Shown here piece by piece: positions 42,448 to 56,500 of a stretch of 64,000 nt of DNA; positions within the stretch are counted from its first letter, which is position 1, and each line of letters begins with the position of its first letter. Source of the stretch: Lathyrus oleraceus. Taxonomy: Eukaryota; Streptophyta; Magnoliopsida; Fabales; Fabaceae. The stretch is taken from assembly GCF_024323335.1 (NCBI RefSeq), contig NC_066584.1:276001618-276065617 (forward strand). Direction: 5' to 3'. The notes under the pieces were generated by a model. It was given only the letters and a program-made list of their open reading frames with translations. It was not told where the DNA came from and did no database searches. A program made the translations under genes and the position numbers.

Positions 42448-45400
42448 AGCGGGGTATTCGTTACCATTAGAGATATTGACTAAATCCAAGGTAAACCATA
42501 CAAGTCGAGTCGCCACCACACTTCTATTTATCCAAAGGAATGGTTAGAAAGCGAACAAAAACCTAAAAGTTTTATCGAATCAAAAACTAGTAAAAATGCC
42601 AGAGATCTGGGTAAGGATGTTGGTTATGCAATGGGAAGGTTTTAAGCACCCAAAACATCCTAGGTACTCCTAGGGAGCCCTTTTCATAAGTGTTGTTCTA
42701 GTCTAAAGGGTGTAGGTATATCTAAAGTACTATTTAATAAAAGGAAGGTTAAAAGAAAATGACTCGCAAGGATGTCGCATCCACTGCCTACGTATCTCAT
42801 CTGAGTATGAGAATCAGAGTCTTCGTAGCTCGGCTACCTATGGGTTAAAGAGAAGTGTGCTCGGTAATACGTCGCGTCTTATGCCTATGTATCTCATCTG
42901 GAATGAGAATCAGAGCAAAACGTAGTTCGGCTAACTAGGGGTTAAGGATTGCCATCTGAACATGGACTTACAAAAGAGGACACCAGTTGTGTCAAAGGAG
43001 GGTGGGCAGTGTGTTCAACGTCCTAGCAGTAGGTTTTGCAGCTCGCTGAATCGAGTCTTAGGCAGTTACCTCTTTGCAATAGAACGAACTGACATGCCAC
43101 AAGATCGGAGACGCAAAGAAGGTCTAAAAGTAGGGAAGCTTTGCTCTAGAGTTGTCATGCAATATGTACCTATGTGTTAGGATTTACAAAGGGGAACATC
43201 TACCTAATGTTAGCATGCAAAGAATAAGGGAATTCTACCTATGTTATCATACAAAGGGTTCTACCTAATGGGTGCTACCTAAACGGAACAAGAGTCGAAG
43301 GATGGAGCGCGGAGAGGAGTTACAGATAAGGGTAGATGGCGATGCCGGAGGCAATCGACTTATAGGTAGATGGCGATGCCTGAGGCAATCGACTTACAAG
43401 AGGATGGATGAATGCGTGTTGGTTCTGTTAAGTTTTGAAAATGATTACTCGACGTTGGATCGAGCTTTTGATCTTATTTTGAAATGGTTATCGGATGTTC
43501 GTTTTAATTCTTGTATTAACAGGTGACTAAAGAAATAAAGAAATAAATATTATACACTTTATGGGAGAGGGGTACATTTGTTATGAATGATGATTGTTCA
43601 TGGCAAACAAACAATAAGAATATGTGCCTCATACGCCATACAAGTAGGCAACAGTTATCAATCAGATCGGATAAATAAACAATATATAATCAAACCAAAG
43701 AATCAAATAATGGAGCATTTAAACAATGCATGGGAGTATGAACATGTTAAATAATCAAGCAATAGAAAGCATGAATGAGAGAAACAAGTATAAAAGATAA
43801 CAGATGAATCAAATAGATGAAAATATGCACACGAAGGGTCCACTGAATAATTTAATCAGGAAATGAGGTAAGGACCAAATCAAATTAAGGTAAAAGTCCT
43901 CTAATACATGGCATATGAGATGAACAAGGGAGGATCAAAAGATCTCTTCAATTGCCATAAACAATCCCTAAGTCAAACATCGATCATAAAGAAGTCAACT
44001 AAAAATTCAAGTCAACTTAAAAAATAACAAATAAATAGAAAATTAATTAAGAAAATTATGAAAAATTAAACTAAATAAGGTGGGGTCAGGACATCATCAT
44101 CCCCCAAAAAGATTTTAAAAATAATAAAAATTGGCACGTGAATTAATTAAAACAAAACATAGGTCAAACCAAAAGTCAATTAATAAGACTAGGTTAGAAA
44201 TAAATCAAGAATAAATAGTAAATTAATCAAGAAAATTATGAAAAATTAAACTAAACAAGGTGGGGTCAGGACATCATTATCCCCAAAAAATATTTTAAAA
44301 ATAATGAAAATTGGTACGTGAATTAATTAAAATAAAACAGAAGTCAAATTAAAAGTCAACCAACCAAACTAGGTCAAAAATAAATCCAAACTAAATTGAA
44401 AATGTGAAATAAAATTCCAAGAAAAGATCAGGTTGACCATGAGACAGTGTTTGACCTTCATTCCAAAAATCAAATGCTAACAATAATTTTGAAGTCATAA
44501 AAATAAAATCAATAAAAAAAACTGTGTTAAAATGGACCATTTAGAATAAATAATTAAAATAAAATATTAATATTAAAAAAATACGAAAATAAAAATTATA
44601 TAAAATTAAATAAAACGTTAAGAAAAGTGAAAAAAAATTTTGGATAATTTTATAGACGAATAAAATATTTTAAATAAGAAAAAGAAATATGAAAATGGAA
44701 GGATTAATGGTGATGAACATGGTAAGCAAGCGTAGATATATCAAAACATGGCCATGGAAGAGATGATTACCTAATGGAAAATAAAAGTGGAATGGAATCT
44801 GATATGTGATGAAGCTTTTCCTCCTTGCCATGAAATTCTAATGCTTCTTTAGGGTTAGGGATTCAGCTTCTTAAATAGGGTAGATTAGGTGTTCTCATGG
44901 GCTTTTTAATAAGTGATTTATCCATAAGAATAAAAGTGTGAAGTGAGGTGTAAAATGTTGTTATTTTGGGCCAAACTTAAGTGAATGGATCTCCAATGCA
45001 TGGACAAAAGAGGTAAAAAAACGTGTCTGGTTTGTGCAGCATGCTTAGAAAATCTGATTGGGCCAGCCAGACCCAAAATCTGCCTAGAAAATCAAGTCAT
45101 GGTGCCCACTTTAAATGAATGTATCTCTCAAACCATGGATCCAAATGAGATGAATCCAAAAGGATGTGAAATAGGACATGGCAAGTTAAAAAATTTGTGA
45201 AGAAAGTATTTTCAAATAATGCCTTGAAGTGCAAGAAAACTGGCCAAGAAGTCTTGACAAATTTTGAAGATTTTGGACTTAGAAATTTTTCTAAGTGTCC
45301 TAAAAAAATGTCTCACTTTGACTAAGCATAACTTTCTCAATTCTAATCCAAATGGAGCAAACTTTATATCTATAGAAAGCTTGGAACAAGAGGAACAACT

Positions 45401-46285
45401 TACATGTTGGAGAAATTTTCAAATGGAGCTTTTATCTTGATGCAAAATGGGCTTAAAGTGAGTGCAACAATCATGAAAACTTGCCCTAAATGGAAAGTCA
45501 ACCATTTCCAAATTAAGTAACTTTTCCAATTCCTGATTAAATGATGAATCCATGATCCAACCTTGATCAAATTTCACATGTAGGATCCCCTAGGCACGGA
45601 TTTTGAGATTCCACTCTCAAAATGTAAGGAGTTGACTTTTTTGGCCCCACAGTTGACTTTTCCCAAATTGTGATTCCCGATTCCATTGATCAATTGAAGC
45701 ACTTCTAGCTCAAATAAAGAGCTGATTTTTGTATGTAGACCCTTGTGGACATATGGAGGGCCATGGAAAAGAGTTTCACCCAAAGAATCAGAAATAAACT
45801 GATTTTATACCAAACCTTAGTTTTAGGGCAAAATTTTCAGGAACTGATTGCACTGATTGCCAATGGATCTTTCTGAGATAATTGTGAATCTTCCTAGGCC
45901 AAGATGCCTCTGTAATCATGACATGGATGAGCTCCTCTACTTCCAACCAAACATTTCCTGTTGCAGGTAGCCATGAAACCCTAATTTCTAATTAAATCCA
46001 GATGAACACTCTGATAGCTTTGAATCCTTCACTGATGAATTGAGCACCATAATAAGATACTTGGACCCCCCTGAGACCCTTGAGACTTGTATACTTAGAA
46101 AATGAAGCCCAATTCTAAATCTTTCTTTGTGTGGGCTCCTTCTGTTAAAGGGTGATCGATCAAAACCTGATCTCCATGTCACTAATGCAGTATGCAATGA
46201 GTCTGACCTAATATGATGCTAATGAAGTGTAAAACATAATCCCAAACTTCCAGGAAAAATGAAGGATAAATTTTTGGGTATTACA
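42448..46285 (-). repeat. Ogre C 5' LTR (3838 bp), mosaic of two LTR families
   Basis: On the minus strand it starts TGTAATACCC and follows solo LTR F for most of its length, although it lacks a stretch matching about 55480-56200 of F. From about 42700 to its end at 42448 it instead follows the end of Ogre B's LTR. A TATTTAAG TATA-like motif is near 44871-44878. Bipartite hairpins are at 42788-42828 and 42895-42925. A second TGGCGACTC is at 42507-42515. Confidence 0.82.
44035..44395 (-). repeat. ~180-bp tandem duplication in Ogre C LTR
   Basis: A segment containing GAAAATTATGAAAAATTAAAC and GGTGGGGTCAGGACATCA occurs twice with a 180-bp period (44051 and 44231). F has it once (about 56560-56665), so the duplication is private to C. 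Confidence 0.8.
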
Positions 46286-48044
46286 CTAACATCAAGAAGA
46301 ACCCATTGCCCGAGCATGGGAAATCTGCTGTTATCATGGTTCAGGATTGCCCTGGCAAATATAAGGTCCGATATGTCAGCCATATCCGACAATATTTGGT
46401 CGAGATGCATAGACTGTTATGTGGATACAGTCACTATGAGCATGACCATGACAGTTGTCGTGTTTGCACTGTCAATGAGAGAGGATGTCGTCAAGTCAGA
46501 AAAGACATCCAAGAAATGTTGGATCAGGGTGTGATTGAGATACTTCATAATCGTGATGAGGATGATGAAGTTAATGTGATATCATTTGTCTTCAGGATAC
46601 CTGAACCTGTTGTCGTCTGATATGATGGCATCAAGCAGAAGGCTTCTCCTACTCTCATAATTAAGCCAGTCGGCCATGTTCCTTACTCTTCCGACAAAGT
46701 TGTTCCCTATCGTTATAATGTAGTGGCATTAGAAGATGGAGAGGTAGTGCCCCTACCCTCCACTTCTATTGTTAATATCGCTGATGTCAGTGGTCTGACC
46801 CGTATTGGTCGTGTTTTCTCGGCGCCGCCAAAACCCCAGGCTGACACCAGAAGATGTGATACTGCTGATAATGTCGTTCGTCCTTTGGGGAATTCTGCTG
46901 TTTCTCCGAATTCGTCACTTGCTGTTAACAGACCTACCATCGCTGCTACAACTCCTGTCCCTGCTGGTCAGAATGGCATGATGAAAGAGGACTGTGATTA
47001 GATGTTAAGGCTCATCAAGAGGAGTGAATACAATATTGTAGATCAGCTTCTACAAACGCCTTTAAAGATATCAATGTTGTCTTTGTTAATGAACTCCGAG
47101 CCACACCGTGAAGCTTTGCAGAAGGTGTTGGACGTGGCGTATGTAGATCATGACGTCACAATAGAGCAATTTGATAGCATTGTTGCAAACATTACTGCTT
47201 GTAACAATTTGAGTTTTTGTGATGCTGATCTCCCTGAGGAGGGAAGGAACCACAATTTGGCACTTCACATTTCCATGAACTGCAAGGATGATGCCATGTC
47301 TAATGTGTTGGTAGACACTGGATCATCGCTGAATGTGTTGCCAAAATCCACTCTTGCTAGACTTTCATACCAAGGGCCTCTCATGAGGCAGAGTGGAGTG
47401 GTCGTGAAAGCTTTTGATGGATCCCGCAAAACTGTGATTGGCGAGGTTGAGCTCCCAGTCAAGATAGGACCTAGTGATTTCCAGATTACTTTTCAGGTCA
47501 TGGATATCCACCCATCATATAGCTGTTTGTTGGGCATACCATGGATTCACGAGACAGGCGTCGTGACATCCACCCTACACCAAAAGTTGAAATTTGTGAA
47601 GAACAAAAAGTTGGTGGTGGTAGGGGGGAGAAGGCTCTCTTGGTAAGCCATATGTCTTCCTTTTCTTATATTGATGCTGAGGACGAGGTTGGGACACCAT
47701 TCCAAGCCTTGTCTATTGTTGAGCCTTCTAAGAAAGGAACTTCTTCATTTGCGTCCTGTAATGATGCGAAGTTGTCCATTAAGCATGGCGCAACTACTAG
47801 TTTAGGACAAATGATCAAGATGGAAGACAATAAATCTCGGGCTGGCATAGGGTATTCTTCAGGCACTTTTAACAAGCATGGGCTGTTTCAGAGTGGTGGT
47901 TTCATCCACACAGTTGAAGACCAGGAGGCAACTGCTGTTGTGGAAGAGGATGCAGAGGAGGATTCTGGCAACTTTGTCATCCCTGGAGGAGTCTGCAATA
48001 ATTGGGTTGCTGTTGATGTTCCAACAAGTTGTCCATAAGTCCAC
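46286..48044 (+). pseudogene. Ogre D gag (3' part) and protease, decayed
   Basis: Begins inside gag at the point matching B 19232, just after the C insertion, and continues to the intron. The breaks are TGA 46618-46620 (CGA in B), TAG 46999-47001 (GAG in B), a one-base loss near 47630 that shifts the frame to 47541-48038, and TAA 48036-48038. The aspartic protease motif Asp-Thr-Gly is intact at 47314-47322. The N-terminal gag half should lie left of the window, on the far side of C. Confidence 0.87.
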
Positions 48045-48312
48045 GTAATGTTCATTTTTGTTTAAAAACCCTTCTCCGATGCCAAAACGAGAAGTGATGA
48101 CATTGTTGGCGCATAAATACAATGATATTCATTCAATAAATTCATGTTAAATATTTGTTTTTCCAAATTATTTTCACTTTTTGCTTTTTTGCATGAAATT
48201 GGTGATCACCATAAAACCCTAAAAAATAGAATAAAATCAATCTTCTCATCTGCATAATGAGTTGCTTTGCTTGAATTCTAAAATCTCTTTTATATCCAAA
48301 ATCATTATACAG
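48045..48312 (+). other. Predicted intron between protease and RT in Ogre D
   Basis: The donor GTAATG and an acceptor ending TATACAG flank 268 bp homologous to B's intron. In D the upstream exon already has a stop and a length change, so splicing would no longer restore the frame. Confidence 0.68.
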
Positions 48313-51300
48313 GTTGATCAAACCCATTGAACATAATGATCCAACACCATCTCCTAACTTTGAGTTCCCTGTATTTGAGGTCGAAGAAGATGATGTTGAA
48401 GATATTCCTGATGAGATTACCCGTTTGCTTGAGCACAAAGAGAAGATCATTCAGCCACATCTTGAGAATCTGGAAACAGTTAACTTGGGGTCTGAAGATT
48501 GTGTTCGTGAGATGAAGATTGGGGCACTCCTGGAAGAATCTGTTAAGAAAGGGTTGATTGAGTTGCTACGAGAATATGTCGACGTCTTTGCCTAGTCATA
48601 TGAAGACATGCCTGGTTTGGATACGGATATCGTGCAACATTTCCTACCTTTGAAGCTTGGGTGTGTGCCTGTGAAGCAGAAGCTCAGAAGAACTCGTCCT
48701 AATATGGCAGTGAAGATCAAAGAAGAAGTTCAGAAGCAAATTGATGTTGGGTTTCTTGTGACTTCTACATATCCTCAATGGGTGGCCAATATTGTGCCCG
48801 TGCTTAAGAAAGATGGAAAAGCCCGAGTGTGTGTGGATTATCGAGACTTGAATAAAGCTAGTCCGAAAGATGATTTTCCTCTACCACATATTGATATGTT
48901 GGTATATAATACAGCTAAATTCAATGTCTTCTCATTTATGGACGGATTTTCCGGTTATAATCAGATCAAAATGGCACCCGAGGATATGGAGAAGACAACA
49001 TTCATCACACCTTGGGGAACATTCTGTTATCGAGTGATGCCCTTCGGTTTGAAGAACGCCGGAGCCACGTATCAACGAGCTATGACTACCTTGTTCCATG
49101 ATATGATGCACAAGGAGATCAAGGTATATGTCGATGATATGATTGCAAAGTCGAGAACAGAAATTGAACATGTAGAGCACTTGTTGAAGCTTTTTCAGCG
49201 TTTGAGGAAGTAAAAGCTTCATCTGAATCCCAACAAGTGTACATTTTGAGTCCGTTCCAGCAAGTTATTGGGCTTCATTGTCAGCGAGAGAGGTATTGAA
49301 GTTGATATTGCCAAGGTCAAAGCAATACAAGAGATGCATGCGCCCAAAACTGAGAAGCAAGTCCGAGGTTTTCTTGGCCGCTTGAATTATATTTCCAGAT
49401 TTATATCCCACGTGACTACCACATGTTCGCCAATATTCAAGCTCCTCCGGGAAGATCAGCGTCATGATTGGACTGAGGATTTCCAGAAAGCCTTTGACAG
49501 TATTAAAGAGTATCTGTCTGAGCCGCCGATTCTGTCCTCGCTTGTGGAAGGGAGACCCTTGATTATGTATCTGACTGTTCTTGAAGACTCTATGGGTTGT
49601 GTCCTAGGTCAGCAAGATGAATCAGGGAAAAAAGAATATGCCATCTACTACTTGAGTAAAAAGTTCACTGATTGTGAGTCTCGATACTCAATGCTTGAGA
49701 AAACATGATATGCTCTGGCTTGGGCTGCTAAGCGCTTACGCCAGTATATGTTGAATCATACGACTTGGTTGATATCTAAAATGGATCCAATCAAGTATAT
49801 CTTTGAGAAGCCTGCTTTAACTGGGAGAATTTCACGTTGGCAGATGCTGTTGTCCGAGTATGATATTGAGTATCGAGCTCAGAAGGCTATTAAAGGTAGT
49901 ATCTTGGCTGACCACTTGGCACATCAACCAATTGAGGATTATCAGTCTGTTCAATATGACTTCCCAGATGAGGAGATTCTGTATTTGAAAACGAAAGATT
50001 ATGATGAGCCTACACTCGATGAGGGGCCAAAGCCTGGTTCCCGATGGAGCATGGTGTTTGATGGCGTTGTAAATCAATATGGAAATGGTATTGGGGTAGT
50101 GATTATTACTCCTCAGGGCACACATTTTCCTTTTACAGCAAGGCTAACTTTCAAATGCACGAATAATATGGAGGAGTGTGAGGCCTGTATTATGGGATTA
50201 GAAGAATGTATTGATCTTAACATCAAACATCTTGATGTGTATGGTGATTCGGCCCTTGTTGTTAATCAGATTAGGGGTGAATGGGAAACGAATCAGCCTG
50301 GCCTCATCTCATATTGAGATTATGCGAGGAGGATTTCAACGTTCTTTACTGAGGTCGACTTCCATCATATCCCTCGAGATGAGAATCGGATGGCAGATGC
50401 GCTTGTTACACTTGCTTCGATGATTATGGTGAAATTCTGGAATGAAGTCCCTAATGTTACTGTTATGCGCTTGGATAGACCAGCTCATGTATTTGCATTA
50501 GAAGAAGTGAAAGATGATAAGCCATGGTATTTTGATATCAAATGTTTTCTTCAGAGTCAGACTTACCCGCCTGGGGCGTCTGTTAAAGATAAGAAAACTT
50601 TAAGGAGATTATTTGGCAGTTTCTACCTCAATGGTGATGTGCTTTACAAGAGAAATTTTGACATGGTTTTGCTCAGATGCATGGATAGACACGAAGTAGA
50701 CCTGTTGATGACTGAGGTCCATGAGGGTTCATTTGGTACTCATTCCAATGGACATGCCATGGCTAAGAAGATGTTGAGAGCATGCTACTATTGGCTGACA
50801 ATGGAGTCTGATTGCTGCAAATATGTGAAGAAGTGCCACAAGTGTCAGATTTATACGGATAAGATTCATATTCCCCCGACACTTCTGAATGTGATTTCAT
50901 CACCATAGACTTTCTCTATGTGGGTATTGACATGATTGGCATGATAGAGCCAAAAGCGTCCAACGGTCACAGGTTTATTCTCGTAGCAATTGATTACTTC
51001 ACCAAGTGGGTTAAGCGGTGTCATATACGAACGTGACCAAGAAAGTGGTTATGAAGTTTATCAAGAATCAACTCATATGCCGTTATGGTGTGCCAGACAA
51101 GATCATTACTGATAATGGATCTAACTTGAACAACAAGATGATGAAAGAGCTGTGTAGCGAGTTCAAGATTGCACATCATAATTCTTCTCCTTATAGACCC
51201 AAGATGAATGGGGTTGTTGAAGCTGCTAATAAGAACATTAAGAAGATTATCCAGAAGATGGTTATTACGTACAAAGATTGGCATGAGATGCTGCCATTTG

Positions 51301-51770
51301 CTTTGCATGGTTATCGTACGTCTGTCTGCACTTCAACATGGGCAACCCCTTTCTCCCTTGTATATGGTATGGAGGCTATGCTCCCCGTGGAGGTTGAGAT
51401 CCCATCAATGAGAGTCTTGATGGAAGCCAAGTTGACTGAGGCTGAATGGGTTCAGAGTCGTTATGACCAACTGAACTTGATTGAAGAGAAGAGATTGACT
51501 TCCATGTGCCATGGTCAGTTATATCAGCAAAGGATGAAGAAAGCCTTTGATAAGAATGTCAAGCCTCGTGTGTTCTGAGAAGGTGACCTTGTGCTCAAGA
51601 AAGTCTTGTCTTTCGCGCCCGATTCCAGGGGCAAGTGGACTCCAAACTATGAAGGTCCATATGTTGTTAAGAGAGCCTTTTCAGGCGGTGCTTTGATACT
51701 TACAACTATGGATGGGGAGGATTGCACTCGTCCTGTGAATTCAGATGTAGTCAAGAAATACTTCGCCTAA
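48313..51770 (+). pseudogene. Ogre D pol: RT, RNase H, integrase (full length, many breaks)
   Basis: This is the only near-complete Ogre pol in the window. RT includes YVDD at 49127-49138. RNase H spans about 49540-50290 with its DG and GDS motifs. Integrase has the zinc region (50720-50860), TDNGSN near 51108-51125, the Glu of NGVVEA near 51207-51224 and a C-terminal domain ending KKYFA. In-frame stops are at 48593, 49211, 49247, 49706, 50315, 50906 and 51576. One-base frameshifts lie near 50922 and 51015. Several stops fit C-to-T or G-to-A changes at Trp or Arg codons. It is inactive. Confidence 0.9.
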
Positions 51771-51790
51771 AATAAAAACAGAATAGCTCG

Positions 51791-51944
51791 CTAAGTTGAA
51801 AACCCGAAAGGGCGACTTAGGCAAAAATGAGCGTCTCGGTGGATTGAAAACCCGAAAGGGCGATCTAGGCAAAAGTTAGAGACATGAAAAAAAATGAATA
51901 TATGTATCCCGCTAGATTTAGTACCTCACCCTGGGGCAATCTAG
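51791..51944 (+). repeat. Three covarying hairpins after pol in Ogre D
   Basis: The stems are CTAAGT/ACTTAG (51791-51820), TGGATT/GATCTA (51840-51867) and CTAGATT/AATCTAG (51912-51944). The first two contain CCC-GAAA-GGG. All end in AGGCAAAAR. Confidence 0.72.
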
Positions 51945-53597
51945 GCAAAAATTAGGGATTTGGCAAGTAACTGCATCCTGACAAGACTTTGTTCTACCAC
52001 TGTCTTCTGTCAGAGATTCTCACTCAATCATCGTCAATTGAAGCTTCAAATACATCGGATTCAGAGTTGATGGAGAAAATGGTCATTATGTTCAATGTAG
52101 TCCTTTTCCAATATATATCACCAATTTAAAATTTGTAAAGATCCATGGAGTCTTGCCATTTGCAGACTACCATTCCATCAAATAAATTTGAGCCTTTATC
52201 CAATTCTTTGCACTCTTATTTGTTTCTGTTTAACAAATGCTTGCATGTTTAAATTGATAAATATCATTGTTTTAAATAAATAAAGTTTTTATAAACTGTT
52301 TTTATACAAAGTGAACATTCACAATGACTGAAAAGATGATTGGGACATCTTCGGTGCTCTCCTAAGGATAGTATGATCTCCAAAAGGGTAAGGCATTTGT
52401 TCATTATTCCTAGCATTTTATATCCTCTTCATTGTTTTTCAGGTTGTCTCCTCCGCGAGCGTAGAATAAGATTATGCATCACCAAACTCCCCAGAGAATC
52501 TGGAGCTTTGGTCTCGTTCTGTTTAGAAAAGTATATCTCTGACCCCACCAACTCCCCAGAGAGTCTGGTGTTTGGAGTTTTGGCATCGGTTTTCTTGCTC
52601 TCGAGTTGAGTTTGGATCTAGCATTTATGTTATCAATTATATGGTTGTCATCCCTTGTGTGGATTGACCTAAAATCCCTTATAGATTGATAAATTGATAT
52701 GCTATCTTTTTCGAGGAAGTTGGTTTTCCCTCATTCAGATTGAATTTCTCCCGCAAAGTGAGCAGGAAATCCTCAGCGTGAGTGGAATTCTCAACATGGT
52801 GGATTTGTAGCTTATCCCCTGTGGATTCGCCTACGTTAATCTCCAGCAGTTTTGCTTCCCATCCATCCTTAGCAGGGTTGTTCATATTAGACTTCCCCAA
52901 TTTGGTCGCCAGCGGGTCACCTCCAGTTGACCGCCTTCAGGTCATCCTCGGTTTGATCACCAATAGTCTTCCCCCCAGGAGAGTTTCCTGATCGGAGCCT
53001 GATTGTTGTTACTTCCTCCTTCTCGGATGATTTCTTCCTCCTAGCAGAGCGGGTGATGAAAATGTTTATTTTATATCCTAGTGGAGCGTTATTTTCCTCA
53101 ACAGGGTTTACTTCTCCAACATCATGAGGATTTATGTTGAAACTTCTGTCTGGTGGTTGTTCCCCACAGAGTTTCCTATCTTGATCTGATAGATTCCCCG
53201 GTAGAGTTTCTTCTACGATGGAATCTTATCCGTGTAGTTTCCCTCCAGCTGAGGCTCTGTCTGATCATGTTTCGGCGTTGGAATTTCTGAGGAAAATATT
53301 TCTTTCCTTCCCCAGCGGAGTGACTGGTTCTCCTTCTTCGCAGCAGAGATATTCTTCAGTGGCTAGAAGTGGATGTTTAGTTTGACGTACTTCTGTTTGG
53401 TGGTTGTTCTCCACAGAATTCTACATCACTTCCTGATAAGATCCTCAGTAGATTACTTCTCTGACTGATTTTATCCTGTTCTCTGCATACTGTTGGAAGA
53501 TCCCCAGCTTTGGTTGTGATCCCTTGGCTTATTCCCAACAGCAGTCTCTGATTCCTGGTGATCCTGTAGTTTCCCTAGCAGTGATCTTTGTCCCTGG
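51945..53597 (+). other. Ogre D 3' UTR, part before solo LTR F
   Basis: Homologous to B's 3' UTR from about 22065, again segmented by CCCCAG-like motifs. No coding signal. The last five bases, CCTGG, are the left target duplication of F. Confidence 0.72.
53593..53597. repeat. Target site duplication of solo LTR F (left, CCTGG)
   Basis: CCTGG directly before the TG start of F, repeated at 58444-58448 directly after its CA end. Confidence 0.88.
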
Positions 53598-56500
53598 TGT
53601 AATACCCCAAAATTTACCCTACAATTTTTCCTAGAAACATGGGATTATACTTCACACTTCATTGGCATCATACTAGGTCATACTCATTGCATACTGCATT
53701 AGTGACTTGGAAATCAGGTTTTGATTGATCACTCCTTAACAGAAGGAACCCACACAAAGAAAGATTGAGAATTGGACTTCATTCTCTAAGTATACAAGTC
53801 TCAAGGGTCTCAGGGGGCTCCAGGAATCTTATTATGGTCCTCAGTTCATCAGTGAAGGATTCAGAGCTATCAGAGTGTTCATATGGATTTAATCAGGAAA
53901 TTAGGGTTTCATGGCTACCTGCAACAGGCAATGTTTGGTTGGAAGTAGAGGAGCTCATCCATGTCATGATTGGAGAGGCATCTTGGCCTAGGAAGACTCA
54001 CAATTATCTCAGAAAGATCCATTGACAAGCAGTGCAATCAGTTCCCGATCAATTTTGCCATAAAATTAGGGTTTGGTATAAAATCAGTTTATTTCTAATT
54101 ATTTGGGTGAAACTCTTTTCCATGGCCCTCCATATGTCCACAAGGGTCTACATACAAAAAATCAGCTTTTTATTTGAGCCAGAAGTGCTTCAATTGATCA
54201 ATGAAATCGGGAATCAGACAGTTTGGGAAAAGTCAATTGTGGGGGCAGAAAAGTCAATTCCTGACTTTTTGAGAGTGGAATCTCAAAATTCATGCCTAGG
54301 GGAGCCTACATGTGAAATTTGGTCAAGGTTGGATCATGGATTCATCATTTAATCAGGAATTGGAAAAGTTACTTAATATGGAAATGGTTGACTTTCCATT
54401 TAGGGCAAGTTTTTATGATTTTTGCACTCACTTTAAGCCCATCTTCCATCAAGATAAAAGCTCCATTTGAAACTTTCTCCAACATGAAAGTTGTTCCTCT
54501 TGTTCCTAGCTTTCTAGAAATATAAAGTTTGCTCCATTTGACTTACAATTGAGAATGTTATGCTTGGTCAAAGTAAGACATATTTTTAGGACACTTAGAA
54601 AAATTTCTAAGTCTAGAAATCTTTAAAGTTTGTCAAAACTTCTTGGCCAGTTTTCTTGCACTTCAAGGCACCAATTGAAAATATTTTCTTCACAACAATT
54701 ATACATTGTCATGTCCTCTTTCACCTCCCTTTGGATTCATCTCATTTGGATCCATGGTTTGAGAGATTCACTCATTTAAAAGTTGTCACCATGACTTGAA
54801 AATTCTAGGCAGATTTTATGCCTAACTTGCCCAACCAATCCTGCAATGGTGTGGCATGATCTTGAGGTCCATTTTTCATCTTCTTCCATTCATTATATCC
54901 ATCCATGCTCAACATGAAACATGCCATACTCCATGATATCTTTCTACTGTTTGCATTATCTCATCAATTGGTGGTTTGCTCATTAATTGGTGGTTTGCTC
55001 ATCAAGTTATGTTGCCACAAAGTCGCCATCTTGAAATGAGTTCTTGCTTGCCAAACCAGACCAAGTCATGCTGCATAAATGCAAAACCACACAGCCAATG
55101 TCTTGTTTTCCTTATTTGGCCATGCAACATATTTCCATTCACTTAAATTTTTTGCCAAAATAAGAAACCTCGCGTGCCCTCTTTCCAATTTCTAGTGCAC
55201 CTCACCAATTGCAACCAACTTGCATCATTTGCTCACCTCATGGCCAAACATTATTTCAGAGCCCATTAAGGAGTTTGACCCACCATACTTAAAGACAAGA
55301 AACCCTAAACATGAAAGGAGGCATTGAATTTTCGAGTAAGCAAGGCAAGGTCATTAGAGGTCACCTTCCATTTTTCTCAGCAAGGTCTTGAGTTGAAGTT
55401 TTGAAGCACCAAGGAAGTATCATCTTCTATTCTCTCCACAGTCAAGAAGCAGTGGACTAGACTTCCACTAGGTAACTCTCTTGCTCCATTTCCATAGCTA
55501 TTTTGTTAATGCATCTATGCTCATTATCATGCTTGCTTCATTACTGTTTACCATGCTAATCATGCACTTATGCTTGCTTCTGAAGCCCTCGGTACGAGGC
55601 AATGTTCATGGTATTGATTTGTATTGTTGGTTTTCTGCTCATGCCCGTGTTCATATTGACACTTTATTGTCAACTTTTCTCCATGAATAAGCTACCATTT
55701 CACCTAAAACAAGTTACCATGTTAATCCTTGCATTTTGTACTTGAGATCTGGGCTTTATTTCATAATTTTTGATGCACTATAGGGTTCGTATTTTTGAGT
55801 TGAAATTGGAAGAAACACACTGTTTTCCTGCGTTTTCTTGCATGAGCATGGCTAGGGTTTGGTTCAAGGAAGAAGACGACCATGTGTCGTCTTGAGAGCC
55901 ATTAGATCCAGCGTTATGTTTTAATCGTGTCCGACCATGGTTTTTTGTCTTTTAGTAACTTAAATGAAAGTGACCGGTTAACATAAGGTTCACATGATTT
56001 TTTTATTTAAAACGTTCATTTAAGTGTCACGCCTGATTTATTTGTGTTTTGGGTCGTGGGTCTTCCACTGTTCGCTTTCCACACCCCACGCTTATGGCCC
56101 ATTAGCGCATCATAACCTATTTCCAGTTCATCCATAAAATACTAATACACCCCCCTTTTTCATTTTCTTTTTTTAATTCCCAATTTATTTCAGTTTTGAT
56201 TTTAATTAATATAAAATATTTTATTTGTTCATAAAAATATCCAAAAATATTTTCCATATTGCTTGATGCTTTATCTAATTTTATTTAATTTTTACTTTCG
56301 CATTTATTTAGTATTAATATTTTATTTTAATTATTCATTCCAAGTGGTCCATTTTAGCATACATTTGATTCTTGATTTTATTTTTATGACTTAAAATTAT
56401 TTTTAGCTTCTGATTTTTGGGATGAAGGTTGACCACTGCCCCATGGTCAACCTGACCTTTTCTTGGATTTTTATTTCACATTTTCAATTTATTTTTGATT

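Larger units (their letters stand above)
41709..46285 (-). mobile_element. Ogre C (minus strand): 5' LTR, primer site and leader only
   Basis: Right end of an inverted Ogre. On the minus strand, LTR 46285-42448 is followed by GAAAAG, the primer site and a leader homologous to A and B. The leader is cut at 41708 by the insertion of B. The rest of C must lie left of the window, beyond B. At its right end it interrupts the gag reading frame of D. Confidence 0.85.
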
